Origin: Nocardia vulneris
Lineage (GTDB): Bacteria > Actinomycetota > Actinomycetes > Mycobacteriales > Mycobacteriaceae
Assembly (NCBI RefSeq): GCF_001613425.1
Contig: NZ_BDCI01000003.1
Coordinates: forward strand, 124,001-188,000
Length of the DNA: 64,000 nt
Reading direction: 5' to 3'
Shown piece after piece: positions 20,901-27,399 of this stretch (its first letter is position 1; each line of letters begins with the position of its first letter). Made by a program: the position numbers and the translations under genes. Under the pieces are notes generated by a model, which was not told the DNA's origin, did no database searches, and saw only the letters and a list, made by a program, of their open reading frames with translations.

Positions 20901-21824
20901 GGCTCGCCCCTCGGTTCCAGGATGGTCGATGAGCTACGCGTCGAACAGGGAACGCGTGAATACCTTGATTGGATGTTGAAAAACGATCAGGCTCTATTGC
21001 AAGCCCGGCAAGAGCTAGAGCGTACTGATCCAGAGCTGGCGCGTGTGGTGGAGCATGCGATCGCCTCCGGCCATGTCAACTACCAACTCGTTCACGTCGA
21101 ACTCGACCGAGTCACCGTGACCGAGTTCAACATCGACGTTCGAACCCGGATCCTGGAACCGGATCGAGCACTCGCGCAAGCCCGAGAACGACTACGTGAC
21201 CAGGCACGAGTGTTCCTTCGTCAGGCTGAGACCAGATTCGTCGAAGCACTAGAACGCCAGATCGAGCAGATAGAACGACAACCCATTCGAGTCGATGAAC
21301 ATGCACCTCAGTCGACACACCGGACTGAGGATCGCCGGAGGGAACGTGAGGAGGAACTAGCGCGGCGGCGAGAAGCGGCGGAACAATTGCGGGAACGAGC
21401 CGAGCTGTACCGAGAGACATTGCGGAACCTGGCCGCAGGCGATGTCGAAAGGGTCGCAGCCGTCGCCCAATACTACGGCGGAAGTGCGAATGCGAGGCTG
21501 GTTGGGGAGTCGCCTGGCCAAGTACCGCAGATAGGCGGACCTTCCGCACCACCCGTGATATGCATAGAGGTCAGCCGGGGCCCCGGTTTGGAGCCTCTTC
21601 GTGTACCTTTCGATTCGCAAATACGCCGCGATACTCGCATCGCCATCGGAATGTGGCAAGGGCTTGACCCGGCAACCTTGGACCTCGTCAGGGTCACGGA
21701 GGCGAGCAACGCGACCCCGGGTAATGCACTCAGCTTGCCCGAACTCCGGGCACAGGAGGCCGCCGAACGGGTACGAGCACGCGAAAGAGAAGAGCGGGAC
21801 CGAGGGTTGGAACGTGAACGCTGA
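14913..21824 (+). CDS. Giant T7SS polymorphic toxin with papain-like and nuclease-like domains
   Basis: A 2303-residue effector whose ATG overlaps the WXG100 stop. Residues 1-100 form a WXG100-like/CpnT-type N-terminus with the GDWPEGDE motif. Residues 105-300 are hydrophobic and Ala/Gly-rich helices. About 310-1050 is a Pro/Ser/Thr linker. About 1065-1196 resembles a zinc-peptidase domain that has lost HExxH (NNIRQ at about 1163). About 1255-1425 is a papain-fold (Tox-PL-like) toxin with Cys1268 and His1379. About 1960-2060 looks like a PD-(D/E)xK nuclease: Asp1973, Glu1992-x-Lys1994 and a QGTREYL segment from Gln2012. Charged coiled-coil stretches flank it. Codons about 791-868 and 1430-1607 overlap +1-frame genes; there this frame has weak third-position GC and encodes Asp/Arg/Pro-rich filler. 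Confidence 0.8.
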   Translation: MGIEIPESLQWVAKWIVGAGDWPEGDETAMWRVSDAWSAMSSALNEIDDEAAHAVGQALAAIDGRTHEAIAAYWDQLTGQQGAWTSLVKYLDSLADQIGDGAADIEQTKLVIIGTMVIFAIEMAPLLATAWTGISAAGAVALRVATQITIRMAIKQLIARMLTRAAAKAAARAALHGAIFEAIEEGGLEIGTKILQVGIGHRDEITMQDVKDAGVAAAAGAAGGAVGAGLGNGGLLSGAADVASSRLGRATVAATTEATTGIAGEIAGAATAAALTDQPFNLTLDSITSSAAQGVPAGVHAAGNHHSETEAPAPDPSIEELGNTPPAPSTQQSEGTQPAAQAEPSETQSAPSPESTTPAVTSPAADTTSPANSTDTNQAPAPEHNESTSAAASTAPSENADTRTDPTAPATSEIEAPTESATNPLSQNPSATDGLAPAESGIATDNPASHQDSSPSTPSTCAGPDTAASAGISSTADSPQAAAPTSEQVSSTQHPGTTPDSPAGQQVSAQSPEPATADSPVGQRTQATTSPTDNVPAPATPGPSPDRFESSTTALPLSDTAASAPNQAESSTNATAPVSTTTASAPTISPPSTYAPAADSGHRATVPTTDTAAPTQSANPAQAANPAQTPATSAPVAAGPVAGPRVVAPPLAPLGPTGAGPANLLSDPARGPGTTQAPLSSEPARPSDPARPSDPARPQPNPAPDSARTTPTSPTTADPTRPVPSSPTATPSTPRPPAVEQARTDAAEAPARPDELDRGDPDPSDRTPATDTAPDDPAAGERHDTLWGAEDGTADLLQPDQGRPDRGGVPIRGDEGQPRSEPDHRQDGQHRPDGPTGGRDFPLRSGTDPDQSRTREDLAAERHDRLVDPSATTLATPTDTESTSAPRPAHSTAPVDATQSAPSTALTQPHSTSNRSVPYHTEPSVSALPPGYSHLDPDFHQRQARLPDWWPREGAPTTTQQPSETRAQRDSEPGTHPDQPHRNPSPVIDNFIARAPESLPPSRRPGRETAPNQPPAQAHRPPNPARTHQDQVRAAREFFRNQRPDSDRVTEVNPARHPFSPTAPSFDVRRYADRGISVISVRVHLTPGPYASPLEIQNLMESAQRATDQAFNTAPRLLNGDRLLIDLVFTTDPSTAHLQANVTQAPGDLSNWSVHARPETLANNIRQQLGLLSNEPGTHPGLTATDLRQISNDIAAAHTPSSFTDLPGTRVIDHHRLRDLENDAYQAAVEDALRDGDRFIRGADPRTHPYGQLINDGGPTRPGRSNNCLDNALAALSSFFGRPQVALPRWLDRLPNGAVDVRSGEHGGLERAANWLGSGLTGYNNRGLTVSEQFDSVHNWIAHLGPGSAALVVNEWAARDRNGELRYDQNGDPVTAGSHATVIVYPPGAAGPLWWCPQSGAISDHPPAWMVDDSSGVWFTPIPPDRGAHNAGAVSNQRPSGAIPGTDLRPRSGTPAVPVRERLGGASDPDRRGDSGGTRTRADETSDRFRDRSSNRVPELVGQDGDGQLHRGEADRSTADGRASLSTPVGSDLRTNSGRPDRTGVPGPSIIYDRTTHPSPTDHRQADTPFTNEHPSDPSRVRTDDSLGTREPESGRYVAPTRDVHLLDSAHNTDQPIAPSLASDAPPDDPGSRRDRSGRSIDTGGRQYPPYIDPTAHNRPDTPHVERADDPNAASRFAEEHRIAHPTPDDRPAPRETPTVSDPGSLRRGEEAFRHANPHIRNDRPLEYPIAQATDPESLRRGEEAFRHADPHTRNERPAEHPIPGREDSHTAGSSDFTQPQSQSEQPRLGPWVDQDGREHWPRDAPGTWRDANGQVRDLRGQFTSDPYRRTEVDLRAVLGESRSHELSAIALDRHREMAVERERARDLRDRLLEARDALAAELGVTAKDLNRQNRDATVERLRLLALTMGDNEQAARIDTLNRLALETSRAIWAVVDRAEQAGMNGARDILPEHALILTGLAESGPGKANTLDLVVLIPAGPEQDPYLLVLEAKGFGSPLGSRMVDELRVEQGTREYLDWMLKNDQALLQARQELERTDPELARVVEHAIASGHVNYQLVHVELDRVTVTEFNIDVRTRILEPDRALAQARERLRDQARVFLRQAETRFVEALERQIEQIERQPIRVDEHAPQSTHRTEDRRREREEELARRREAAEQLRERAELYRETLRNLAAGDVERVAAVAQYYGGSANARLVGESPGQVPQIGGPSAPPVICIEVSRGPGLEPLRVPFDSQIRRDTRIAIGMWQGLDPATLDLVRVTEASNATPGNALSLPELRAQEAAERVRAREREERDRGLERER
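17284..17514 (+). CDS. Nested +1-frame small gene inside toxin ORF (immunity-like)
   Basis: A 76-residue protein starting MALLIYFNQIRDDPTEVEYR, encoded entirely inside the giant toxin ORF in the +1 frame. It has its own GGGGAG ribosome binding site (about 17271-17276) and ATG, and ends at TAG 17512. Third positions are strongly G/C in this frame and weakly so in the toxin frame, so this frame carries the codon signature. It shares spaced features (ExEY, LIIDK, WPPNGMIAS) with the C-terminal part of the gene at 19201 and with the gene at 25847. This makes it a member of a locus-specific family, perhaps an immunity protein whose toxin domain was lost. Function is inferred from context only. Confidence 0.7.
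   Translation: MALLIYFNQIRDDPTEVEYRFGETRDNLDRSLIIDKTDNTVRTAQPEDGIFRSAAGQILIRAEREKTWPPNGMIAS
19201..19734 (+). CDS. Nested +1-frame immunity candidate (Imm35/YrhB-like plus shared small domain)
   Basis: A 177-residue product with ATG 19201 and GAGGAG six bases upstream (19189-19194), wholly within the giant toxin ORF in the +1 frame. It begins where the papain-like toxin domain ends, the usual place for the cognate immunity gene. Residues 1-90 resemble Imm35/YrhB immunity proteins (FENGWVALPIL, LVIDSETGVVIEYPSW, DNYIEAKRTGRPP). Residues 100-177 match the domain at 17284 and 25847 (TREDQTELEYL, LIIDKQT, DGTWPQRG). Third positions are GC-biased in this frame. All of the dozen or so T-ending codons are followed by codons that avoid creating a stop in the toxin frame. 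Confidence 0.78.
   Translation: MPELFPTSDQVEQYLAQIFGPDREHQLFQFENGWVALPILTDEEIAAGQGLGLTKLVIDSETGVVIEYPSWSVRMVMDNYIEAKRTGRPPMGGQVYPPQWEVTFERTREDQTELEYLVQASSTTEPPTHHQLIIDKQTLRSRTNTPAIHPACAQTTAWAHANRNPDGTWPQRGTFTF
20012..20204 (+). repeat. Two tandem copies of about 95 bp within toxin gene
   Basis: Two adjacent in-frame copies encode SLRRGEEAFRHANPHIRNDR and SLRRGEEAFRHADPHTRNER (toxin residues about 1700-1762), each followed by a P-x-E-x-PI tail. The copies begin near 20014 and 20110. This looks like a recent internal duplication in the linker before the nuclease-like domain. Confidence 0.8.
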
Positions 21825-21878
21825 CTCTTCCCGTGGCCAGCTGGGTCCATGTTCGAACCGAGTACAGAGGTGGATGCG

Positions 21879-22814
21879 ATGACTGAGGACTATCACGTCG
21901 ATCACAAAGCCATCATCGGCGTTATCAGAGCGGCTTCCCAGTTCGACTGGACCTGGCAGACTACCGACGTCGATCGGTTCAGCGAACTTGCGGGCTGGAC
22001 GCCGGAATCCAGCGCAGATTCTGCAAGGGTCTGGGCGACTACCGGGCCTCGCACAGTCGACCACGACGCTTCTTTTGAACTCGTCGGCAACGAAATCAGA
22101 CGAGTGGTTTTCTCGATCACTGGGATTGTGGAGGAGCCAGAACCGACGTCCCTGATCAAAGTTTTCACCGAAGCCGGCGAGAGAATAGCCGAGCTCCTCG
22201 GCAGGCAGATTGCAGATGAGGGTGGCCCGATAAGGATGTCCTGGTGGCGAACACCAAAGTTCATCGTCGAGGTCGCCGCACTCGACCACAGCGTTGTTAT
22301 GTCATTGATCCCGCCGAGCCATCCAGTAGTCGACGAAATCGACGCACGAAGAACAATGGCAGAGTATTCGTCGGAGATGTGGGGTACGTTTACGGAGGTT
22401 ATGACGGATATTCTTTCGAACCTCCCCAGCGAAGCGAAGCTCATCATCGAGTCGGCCGGAAACAAATACATACAATTCGCCATGTTCGACACCGAAATAT
22501 TAGCCGAAGTGGTGAGCAATGCTTTTCTGGACGAGAAGATTACTGCCGAATCAGAACAAATCCTCGCCGATGCCGGCTGGCACGTCCCAGTCAGGCATGC
22601 AGGGCAGTTCGGAAACTGGACGCGCTCGATACCGCGGTATAGTCAGATCGGCGAGTACATCGCACTCGCCCACTCCGCGACGGTCGCCTTTCGGGAGGCA
22701 CTACAAGTCCGCACAACCTGGGATCTGACGGCCCGCGGGTGGGTAGACGGGCCAGGCAACCTCGACCTGACACCCCTCCAGTCGGTAGTGGGCACCGTCC
22801 GAGGTGGGTATTGA
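21879..22814 (+). CDS. DUF6301-like plus TY-Chap-like protein (immunity/chaperone candidate)
   Basis: A 311-residue protein starting at ATG 21879 (AGAGG upstream; ATG 21849 also in frame), 54 bp after the toxin stop. The N-terminal half (1-150) resembles DUF6301: FDWTWQTTDVDRFSELAGW near residue 18, and WWRTPKFIVEVAALD near 120. The C-terminal half (about 170-300) resembles the TY-Chap N-terminal (Tir/YbjN chaperone-like) fold: TEVMTDILSNLPSEAKLIIE, IQFAMFDTEILAEVVSN, ILADAGW and GNWTRSI. By position it is the best candidate immunity protein or chaperone for the C-terminal nuclease-like domain. Family names are from memory and need a profile search. Confidence 0.65.
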   Translation: MTEDYHVDHKAIIGVIRAASQFDWTWQTTDVDRFSELAGWTPESSADSARVWATTGPRTVDHDASFELVGNEIRRVVFSITGIVEEPEPTSLIKVFTEAGERIAELLGRQIADEGGPIRMSWWRTPKFIVEVAALDHSVVMSLIPPSHPVVDEIDARRTMAEYSSEMWGTFTEVMTDILSNLPSEAKLIIESAGNKYIQFAMFDTEILAEVVSNAFLDEKITAESEQILADAGWHVPVRHAGQFGNWTRSIPRYSQIGEYIALAHSATVAFREALQVRTTWDLTARGWVDGPGNLDLTPLQSVVGTVRGGY

Positions 22815-22837
22815 CCTGCGCCCGGACATTCAACGAT

Positions 22838-23326
22838 CTAAATTTCGACACCCCGTGCACGAAGTTCGTCGACAACTCCCCAGCTGTCCCGCCGGTGCAC
22901 AGACGCAATGAGGCCGATGTCCAGCAGCAGTAGCTCTCCGATGAATTTTGGCGTATTCCAGAATATCTTCGAATCGGTTCCAGTGACGCGAAGAATAGGG
23001 TCCCCCAGTAATCCGTCGAGAGACTCGACGGTTTCGTCGAATCCACCCTCGAGAAATTTTCGCGATGACGGCGGCACCACATCAGTGAGGTGCAACGCAA
23101 CCTGGTCTATCCGCCCGTCCATGACCTGGAAGCGAGCGAACGGCTTCTCCAATCGAGCTTTTGTCAACATGACGATCGTGCTCGCGGTTCCTAACTCCGC
23201 CGGCACCCACTCCATGCGAGCGCTGAGCCGCTGCACGTCATCCATCCCCCATGTCCAATCGAACTCCACGGCCCGTCGAAAAAAATCGACCGCAGCATCG
23301 ACGTCCACCTTCACGCTGTCGCTCAT
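22838..23326 (-). CDS. Stand-alone DUF6301-like protein
   Basis: A 162-residue protein on the minus strand, convergent with the preceding gene. FDWTWGMDDVQRLSARMEW at the N-terminus and NTPKFIGELLLLDIGLIAS near the C-terminus match the DUF6301-like half of the gene at 21879. It is the intact parent of a broken copy at 24319-24672. Probably a spare or orphan immunity protein (inference). No signal peptide or membrane segment. Confidence 0.7.
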   Translation of the reverse strand: MSDSVKVDVDAAVDFFRRAVEFDWTWGMDDVQRLSARMEWVPAELGTASTIVMLTKARLEKPFARFQVMDGRIDQVALHLTDVVPPSSRKFLEGGFDETVESLDGLLGDPILRVTGTDSKIFWNTPKFIGELLLLDIGLIASVHRRDSWGVVDELRARGVEI

Positions 23327-23633
23327 GAAATGCGCTCCCCTCCAGATCGTGGTCGGTCATCACCTTACCGCAACACCCGAGACTTGTAGGAGGGCGAAAC
23401 CCGGGGAGTCACCGAGTTCCGGCGTCGACCCCGAACTCTCGACTCATTCAGTCAGCCGGGTAATTGCAGCGATAGACAGCCGAGCCGACACCACTCGCGG
23501 GTGCTTCACACGCAGTTTGCGAAAACTGTTACGCACCAGGGGCAGATGGTCGAAGACCTGAGAAACGCACGAGAAGCGGTCGCGCGTTGCGCGCCTAGCC
23601 ACCAGTATCTAATTCGAGAAGGGAGATCGAATA
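23327..23633. other. Gene-free spacer between divergent orphan genes
   Basis: 307 bp with no convincing ORF. It holds the promoter of the minus-strand DUF6301-like gene and the leader of the broken membrane protein; the GAAGGGAG ribosome binding site of the latter is at 23618-23625. Confidence 0.4.
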
Positions 23634-24215
23634 GTGAGCAATCCTTTTGGGGGACAACAGCAATGGGCCAACGGCCCCGGAGGATGTCCGCCGAGCCAGG
23701 GTGGACAACCCTAGCATGGACGTCCACCGCACCCGCCCGGCTACGTGCCGTCGCCGATGCCCGACCCGGCGTCGTTCGTACCGGAACCGGGATCCACCGG
23801 CATCATTGTGCACACCTCATGCAAGCCGAGGTTTCTGGTCCAGGCGCTGACGCGTCCGGTGATTCATCTGAACGGGCATCCGGTGCCGGAGAATGGTTGG
23901 GGGACAATCCATATACCGGTCACTCCGGGCCAACATCACCTTCAGATCGCGACCGGCTCTTTCCCGAAATGGTGGCCCTTCGGCGGATTCCGCGACAGCG
24001 GCACACCGACGGCGGGAGCCGCTGAAGCCGTCATCCCAGTCGTAGAGGGTTGCAGCACTCCCGTCTTCTACCGCACCCCGATGATCAACAGGTTCATCGG
24101 CAGCATCGGCCCCGTCCCGCAGAAGTCCCGCGGCATGCTCTGGGCCTACTTCATCTGGGCTCTATGCGCCGTATTCGTCTTCTTCATGCTGTACGCCCTT
24201 ATCGCCCCGAAGTGA
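23634..24215 (+). pseudogene. C-terminally anchored membrane protein with in-frame amber stop
   Basis: Starts at GTG 23634 behind GAAGGGAG and reads a Gln/Gly/Pro-rich stretch (MSNPFGGQQQWANGPGG). It meets TAG at 23712, then continues in the same frame for 167 codons with normal coding character: a Pro-rich linker, a globular part (residues about 60-140) and one C-terminal helix (WAYFIWALCAVFVFFMLYAL). A C-to-T change of a CAG (Gln) codon would explain the stop. In-frame restarts at GTG 23736 or ATG 23745 lack a ribosome binding site. Either a pseudogene, a suppressed stop or a sequencing error. The family is unrecognised; it sits among orphan immunity genes. Confidence 0.6.
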
Positions 24216-24318
24216 CCGTCGAACACGACCCATCGTCTCAATAGCGTTGCGCTACAATCAGGTTCGCAAGTTTCCGATCGAGGTCGACGGCGCCCTCGAA
24301 CACTCTGAGTTCAGCGAT

Positions 24319-24672
24319 CTACAGTTCGATGCCTCGCGCACGAAGTTCGTCCACCACTCCCCAGCTGTCCCGCCTGCACACCGAGGCATTGAGCTCGAGG
24401 TCGAGTAGCAGTAGCTCCCCGATGAATTTTGGCGTATTCCAGAAGATTTCGAATAAGGACCAGGAACGCGAATAATGGGTGCTCCCAGGATGCCGTCAAG
24501 GGATGCGGCAACGTCAGCAAATCGTCCGCCAGCAGCCTCCGCGACGACGGCCCGGCAAGGTCAGTGAGATGCAGCGTAACCTGATCTATCTTTTCATCCA
24601 TGACCTGGAAGCGAGCGAACGGCTTCTGGAGTCGGGCTTTCGTCAGCATAACGATAGTGCTTGCCGTTCCCC
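24319..24672 (-). pseudogene. Broken duplicate of DUF6301-like gene
   Basis: Minus-strand remnant of the gene at 22838-23326. The segment encoding GTASTIVMLTKARLQKPFAR is almost identical to the intact copy, and the C-terminal end (NTPKFIGELLLLD, then WGVVDELRARGIEL and stop at 24319) is also kept, but in another frame. At least one frameshift lies around 24440-24560. The first third is missing. The duplication is fairly recent, judging by long identical DNA stretches such as that around 24595-24625. Confidence 0.75.
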
Positions 24673-24847
24673 CGATCGTGATCGAACCCGACCCGACCGC
24701 ACGGCATGAGGCTAATAGTCGCTGGAAAGCACCCGGCACGGAGTCGATTCGACGCCGACTTCGCACACGGTACGACCGCCGGCGTCCAGGCCGACGAATA
24801 CATGGCGTCCACGATGAGACCGTGGCACTTCAGGAGCAGGGGTTGAT

Positions 24848-25801
24848 ATGACCGGGTGGGCGGAGTTCACCGAGGGTCTCGTTGAGCACTTGGCCACGCT
24901 GCCGGTCGGCGTCGTTGTCATCATCAGTGAGGACGAGGCGCACCAGGAACGGTGCCGGTCCGCTCAGTTCCGCCAGCTCGATGACATGATTTGGGCGGAG
25001 TTGGTGGGTGATAGTTGGTTGGAACCCGAGTTTCGTGCTGGTACGAGGGGACGTCTTATCGGCGAGGCCGGTTGGCGGCAGCCGGATGCCGATCATTGTG
25101 ACAACTGGTGGTTCGAACTGCCTTGGCCGGCCGGGTCGAGCGACTACGAACGTCTCGCGGCCAGGATCACGACCGGGCTGCGCGATGGGTTCGGGATACC
25201 GGAGCCGGGAAAGCTGATCTACCGGACGTGGAACGAGCGTGCCGGCAATCGCAAAGTCGAATTGCCGCTTCTCGGCGTAGCTTACGGTGAACCGAGCGTG
25301 GCCGACGCGGATGCGAGTACCGATACTGGCCCCTACGAGCAGCGCGTGATGGGTGATGACGACATCGTCGATCTGGCGAACAAGCTGTATTCGTTGCAAT
25401 GGCCGTGGCGGATGGACTACCTCGTCATACTGCTGGACGTGTTCAGATGGCAGGAGCCGATGATCAGATCGCCGGACTGGGTTCGGTTCGATGCCGGACT
25501 GGGTTCCGGTACCTGTGACGTGATCGGCCGGGCTGGGGACGCAGAGCGCATCGAGGTTGCGGTGACCACGCTCTTCCCCGACGACGCGGAGGGCTGGGCG
25601 GGTATCGATGACGCGTTCGCCCGGATGAGTTCCACGCTGATTGCGGCTATCGGTGAGCCCACCGCCCGGATAGACGGCGAATTTCCGGAAATCCGTTGGG
25701 GTGGTGTGGAAAACACGTTGCGGCTGACCAACCTGGCGGTGATGGTCCACCTGGACCTGGTGACCAATGAATGGCTGGCGGAATTCGACGTGGCACACTG
25801 A
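24848..25801 (+). CDS. TY-Chap-like plus DUF6301-like protein (reverse domain order)
   Basis: A 317-residue protein with ATG 24848 and an AGGAG-type site upstream. Residues 1-150 resemble the TY-Chap N-terminal chaperone-like fold (TEGLVEHLATLPVGVVVIIS, AQFRQLDDMIWAELVGD, LIGEAGW, DNWWFELPWPA). Residues about 160-317 are DUF6301-like (DIVDLANKLYSLQWPWRMDY, RWGGVENTLRLTNLAVMVHL). The same two domains occur in the opposite order in the gene at 21879. A short gene of the nested-gene family follows 45 bp later. Probably immunity or chaperone for a T7SS effector; the cognate partner is unknown. Confidence 0.65.
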   Translation: MTGWAEFTEGLVEHLATLPVGVVVIISEDEAHQERCRSAQFRQLDDMIWAELVGDSWLEPEFRAGTRGRLIGEAGWRQPDADHCDNWWFELPWPAGSSDYERLAARITTGLRDGFGIPEPGKLIYRTWNERAGNRKVELPLLGVAYGEPSVADADASTDTGPYEQRVMGDDDIVDLANKLYSLQWPWRMDYLVILLDVFRWQEPMIRSPDWVRFDAGLGSGTCDVIGRAGDAERIEVAVTTLFPDDAEGWAGIDDAFARMSSTLIAAIGEPTARIDGEFPEIRWGGVENTLRLTNLAVMVHLDLVTNEWLAEFDVAH

Positions 25802-25846
25802 AGGCGGGCGGTTGCGGGCTCGCAGTCGAAATCACTTGGGGGAATG

Positions 25847-26074
25847 ATGGCTTTGTATGCGGAGATCCGGAAGGTCAACGAAGACAACCAGTTTGTTCGT
25901 TACGCCTATGTCGATGCGGGCGGCACGGAGCAGACGGTGTTGCTGAACAAGACAGCGGAGACGATTTCGCTGGAGAGTGGTGTCGAGAACATGCTCTCTC
26001 GCGCAGTGGCGCGGAAGATCGCCTCGGCTTGGTTGAGCGGATCGGTGCCGGAGCGCATGATCGTCCAGTCCTGA
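25847..26074 (+). CDS. Small protein of the same family as the nested toxin-locus genes
   Basis: A 75-residue protein. ATG 25847 is preferred over ATG 25844 because the family starts MAL and TGGGGG sits 4 bases upstream. The sequence (MALYAEIRKVNEDNQFVRYA, TVLLNKTAETISLESG, VPERMIVQS) aligns end to end, at low identity, with the product at 17284 and the C-terminal domain of 19201. Here the gene stands alone in its own frame, 45 bp after the TY-Chap/DUF6301 gene, which supports the nested copies being real genes. Confidence 0.65.
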   Translation: MALYAEIRKVNEDNQFVRYAYVDAGGTEQTVLLNKTAETISLESGVENMLSRAVARKIASAWLSGSVPERMIVQS

Positions 26075-26092
26075 CCCTTACGCCCGCGTCAC

Positions 26093-27274
26093 CTAGGGCA
26101 CCGAGCGGAGGACCGCGGGGACTACTTGGGCGGTTTGGGCGCAGGCGTCGAACGGGAAGGGTGGGCTGGCGGGGGCGATGTTCATCGATACGTGGATGAG
26201 GTGGGCATTGTTGGCGGTGGGTGGGTCGGCGCGACGGTAGTTGAGGGTGATTGCGCAGCTGGTGTTTTGGCGGGTGGGGTCGGTGGATTGGACGGTGCGC
26301 AGTTCGGTGCCGGTGAGACCGTCGAGGGTGAGGTGGCGGCCGTACTGGATGGATTGGCCGCCGTCGACGCCGGACGGAAGCCGCAGGACCTCGCCGGTTT
26401 TCACCATTTGCTCGTTGTTTTGTTCGAACGAGACCTCGACGGTCACGCGGTGCGAACCACCCGGCTGGACGATGGTGATCGCGCACTTGTAGGCCTTGCT
26501 CCAGCCGACCGAGGTCATTTTCCAGCCGAGGAACTGCGCGCTGATCTGGGGTTCGGCGGCGCACGGATCACGTTGCGCCAGTGACCTTCCGGTCGGTTCG
26601 GGGATGGGGTGGGGTGGCAGAGCGAGGAGACCATCGAGGGTGGCGGCGAGATAGCCCTTGGTGAACTGGCAGGGTTGCGACCAGGGGACGGGCGTCTTTT
26701 TCGAGCCGGTGACCTTGGCGACGGTGACCGTGTGCGCGAAACCCGTGTCGTCGGCCGGGATGCGGTAGTCACAGCGGTACGCGTCGGGCCTGCTGTCGTC
26801 GCTGACCGCGCTGCGGTAGACGGTGCGGCCGTTGATCAACTCGGGCTTGTCCAGCGCCTGTTTGTCGGCGGTGTAGAGCTTGTCGAGGTCTACGTTGAAG
26901 TAGTAGATCGCGTCCGGATCGTCGGCCGCGGTGATCGACATGCCGCAGCCGGTCCAACTGCCGCTGCGCTCCCAGCCGGGGGCGCGGTCGAAATTCTGGA
27001 ATGTGCCGAGGCGTTGGGCGATATCGCGATTCAACAGCGTGCACGCGTCGGTGGCTCGTATTCGCGCCATGAGATCGCCGGTACCTGGTGCGATAGCGGC
27101 TAATTCGGCCGAGCCGGGAATACCCGACGAGGCCTTCGCGGCTTTCGGAGCGCTGACTTCCACGCTGGTTTGTACGGCGTCTCCCGTGGTGATGGTGCCG
27201 CAGCTGCACAGCGCGGTGACAACCATGCCTATCACCGCCACGGTCGACCATTGCCGTCTGCCGCCCACGATCAC
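26093..27274 (-). CDS. DUF3558-like lipoprotein (two repeats)
   Basis: A membrane-anchored exported lipoprotein. The start is set at GTG 27274, six bases after GAGGGAG; the longer TTG 27280 start would touch the ribosome binding site. The signal peptide ends in the lipobox ALCSC (Cys near residue 25). The mature part has two DUF3558-type modules, each opening with a D-x-C motif and a buried SWTGC or AYKC strand: DACTLLNRDIAQRLG (about 75) and DPCAAEPQISAQFLG (about 235). DUF3558 proteins accompany ESX effectors in Nocardia and Rhodococcus, and an ESX cassette lies 2 kb away. Convergent with the small gene at 25847. Confidence 0.82.
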   Translation of the reverse strand: MIVGGRRQWSTVAVIGMVVTALCSCGTITTGDAVQTSVEVSAPKAAKASSGIPGSAELAAIAPGTGDLMARIRATDACTLLNRDIAQRLGTFQNFDRAPGWERSGSWTGCGMSITAADDPDAIYYFNVDLDKLYTADKQALDKPELINGRTVYRSAVSDDSRPDAYRCDYRIPADDTGFAHTVTVAKVTGSKKTPVPWSQPCQFTKGYLAATLDGLLALPPHPIPEPTGRSLAQRDPCAAEPQISAQFLGWKMTSVGWSKAYKCAITIVQPGGSHRVTVEVSFEQNNEQMVKTGEVLRLPSGVDGGQSIQYGRHLTLDGLTGTELRTVQSTDPTRQNTSCAITLNYRRADPPTANNAHLIHVSMNIAPASPPFPFDACAQTAQVVPAVLRSVP

Positions 27275-27399
27275 CGGCAACTCCCTCGGCTTATCGAACG
27301 ATCTCCGGCAGGTTAACCGACCGGAAGACGCCGCTCTATCGGTTCACGAATACCCGACACTGCCAACCCGAATCGTTACCGTGCGAATACAATTCATGA

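Noticed and set aside
24673..24847. Remnant of a WXG100-like C-terminus just before the TY-Chap/DUF6301 gene
   Set aside because: One frame reads a plausible short tail (ADEYMAST) but it is too short to support.
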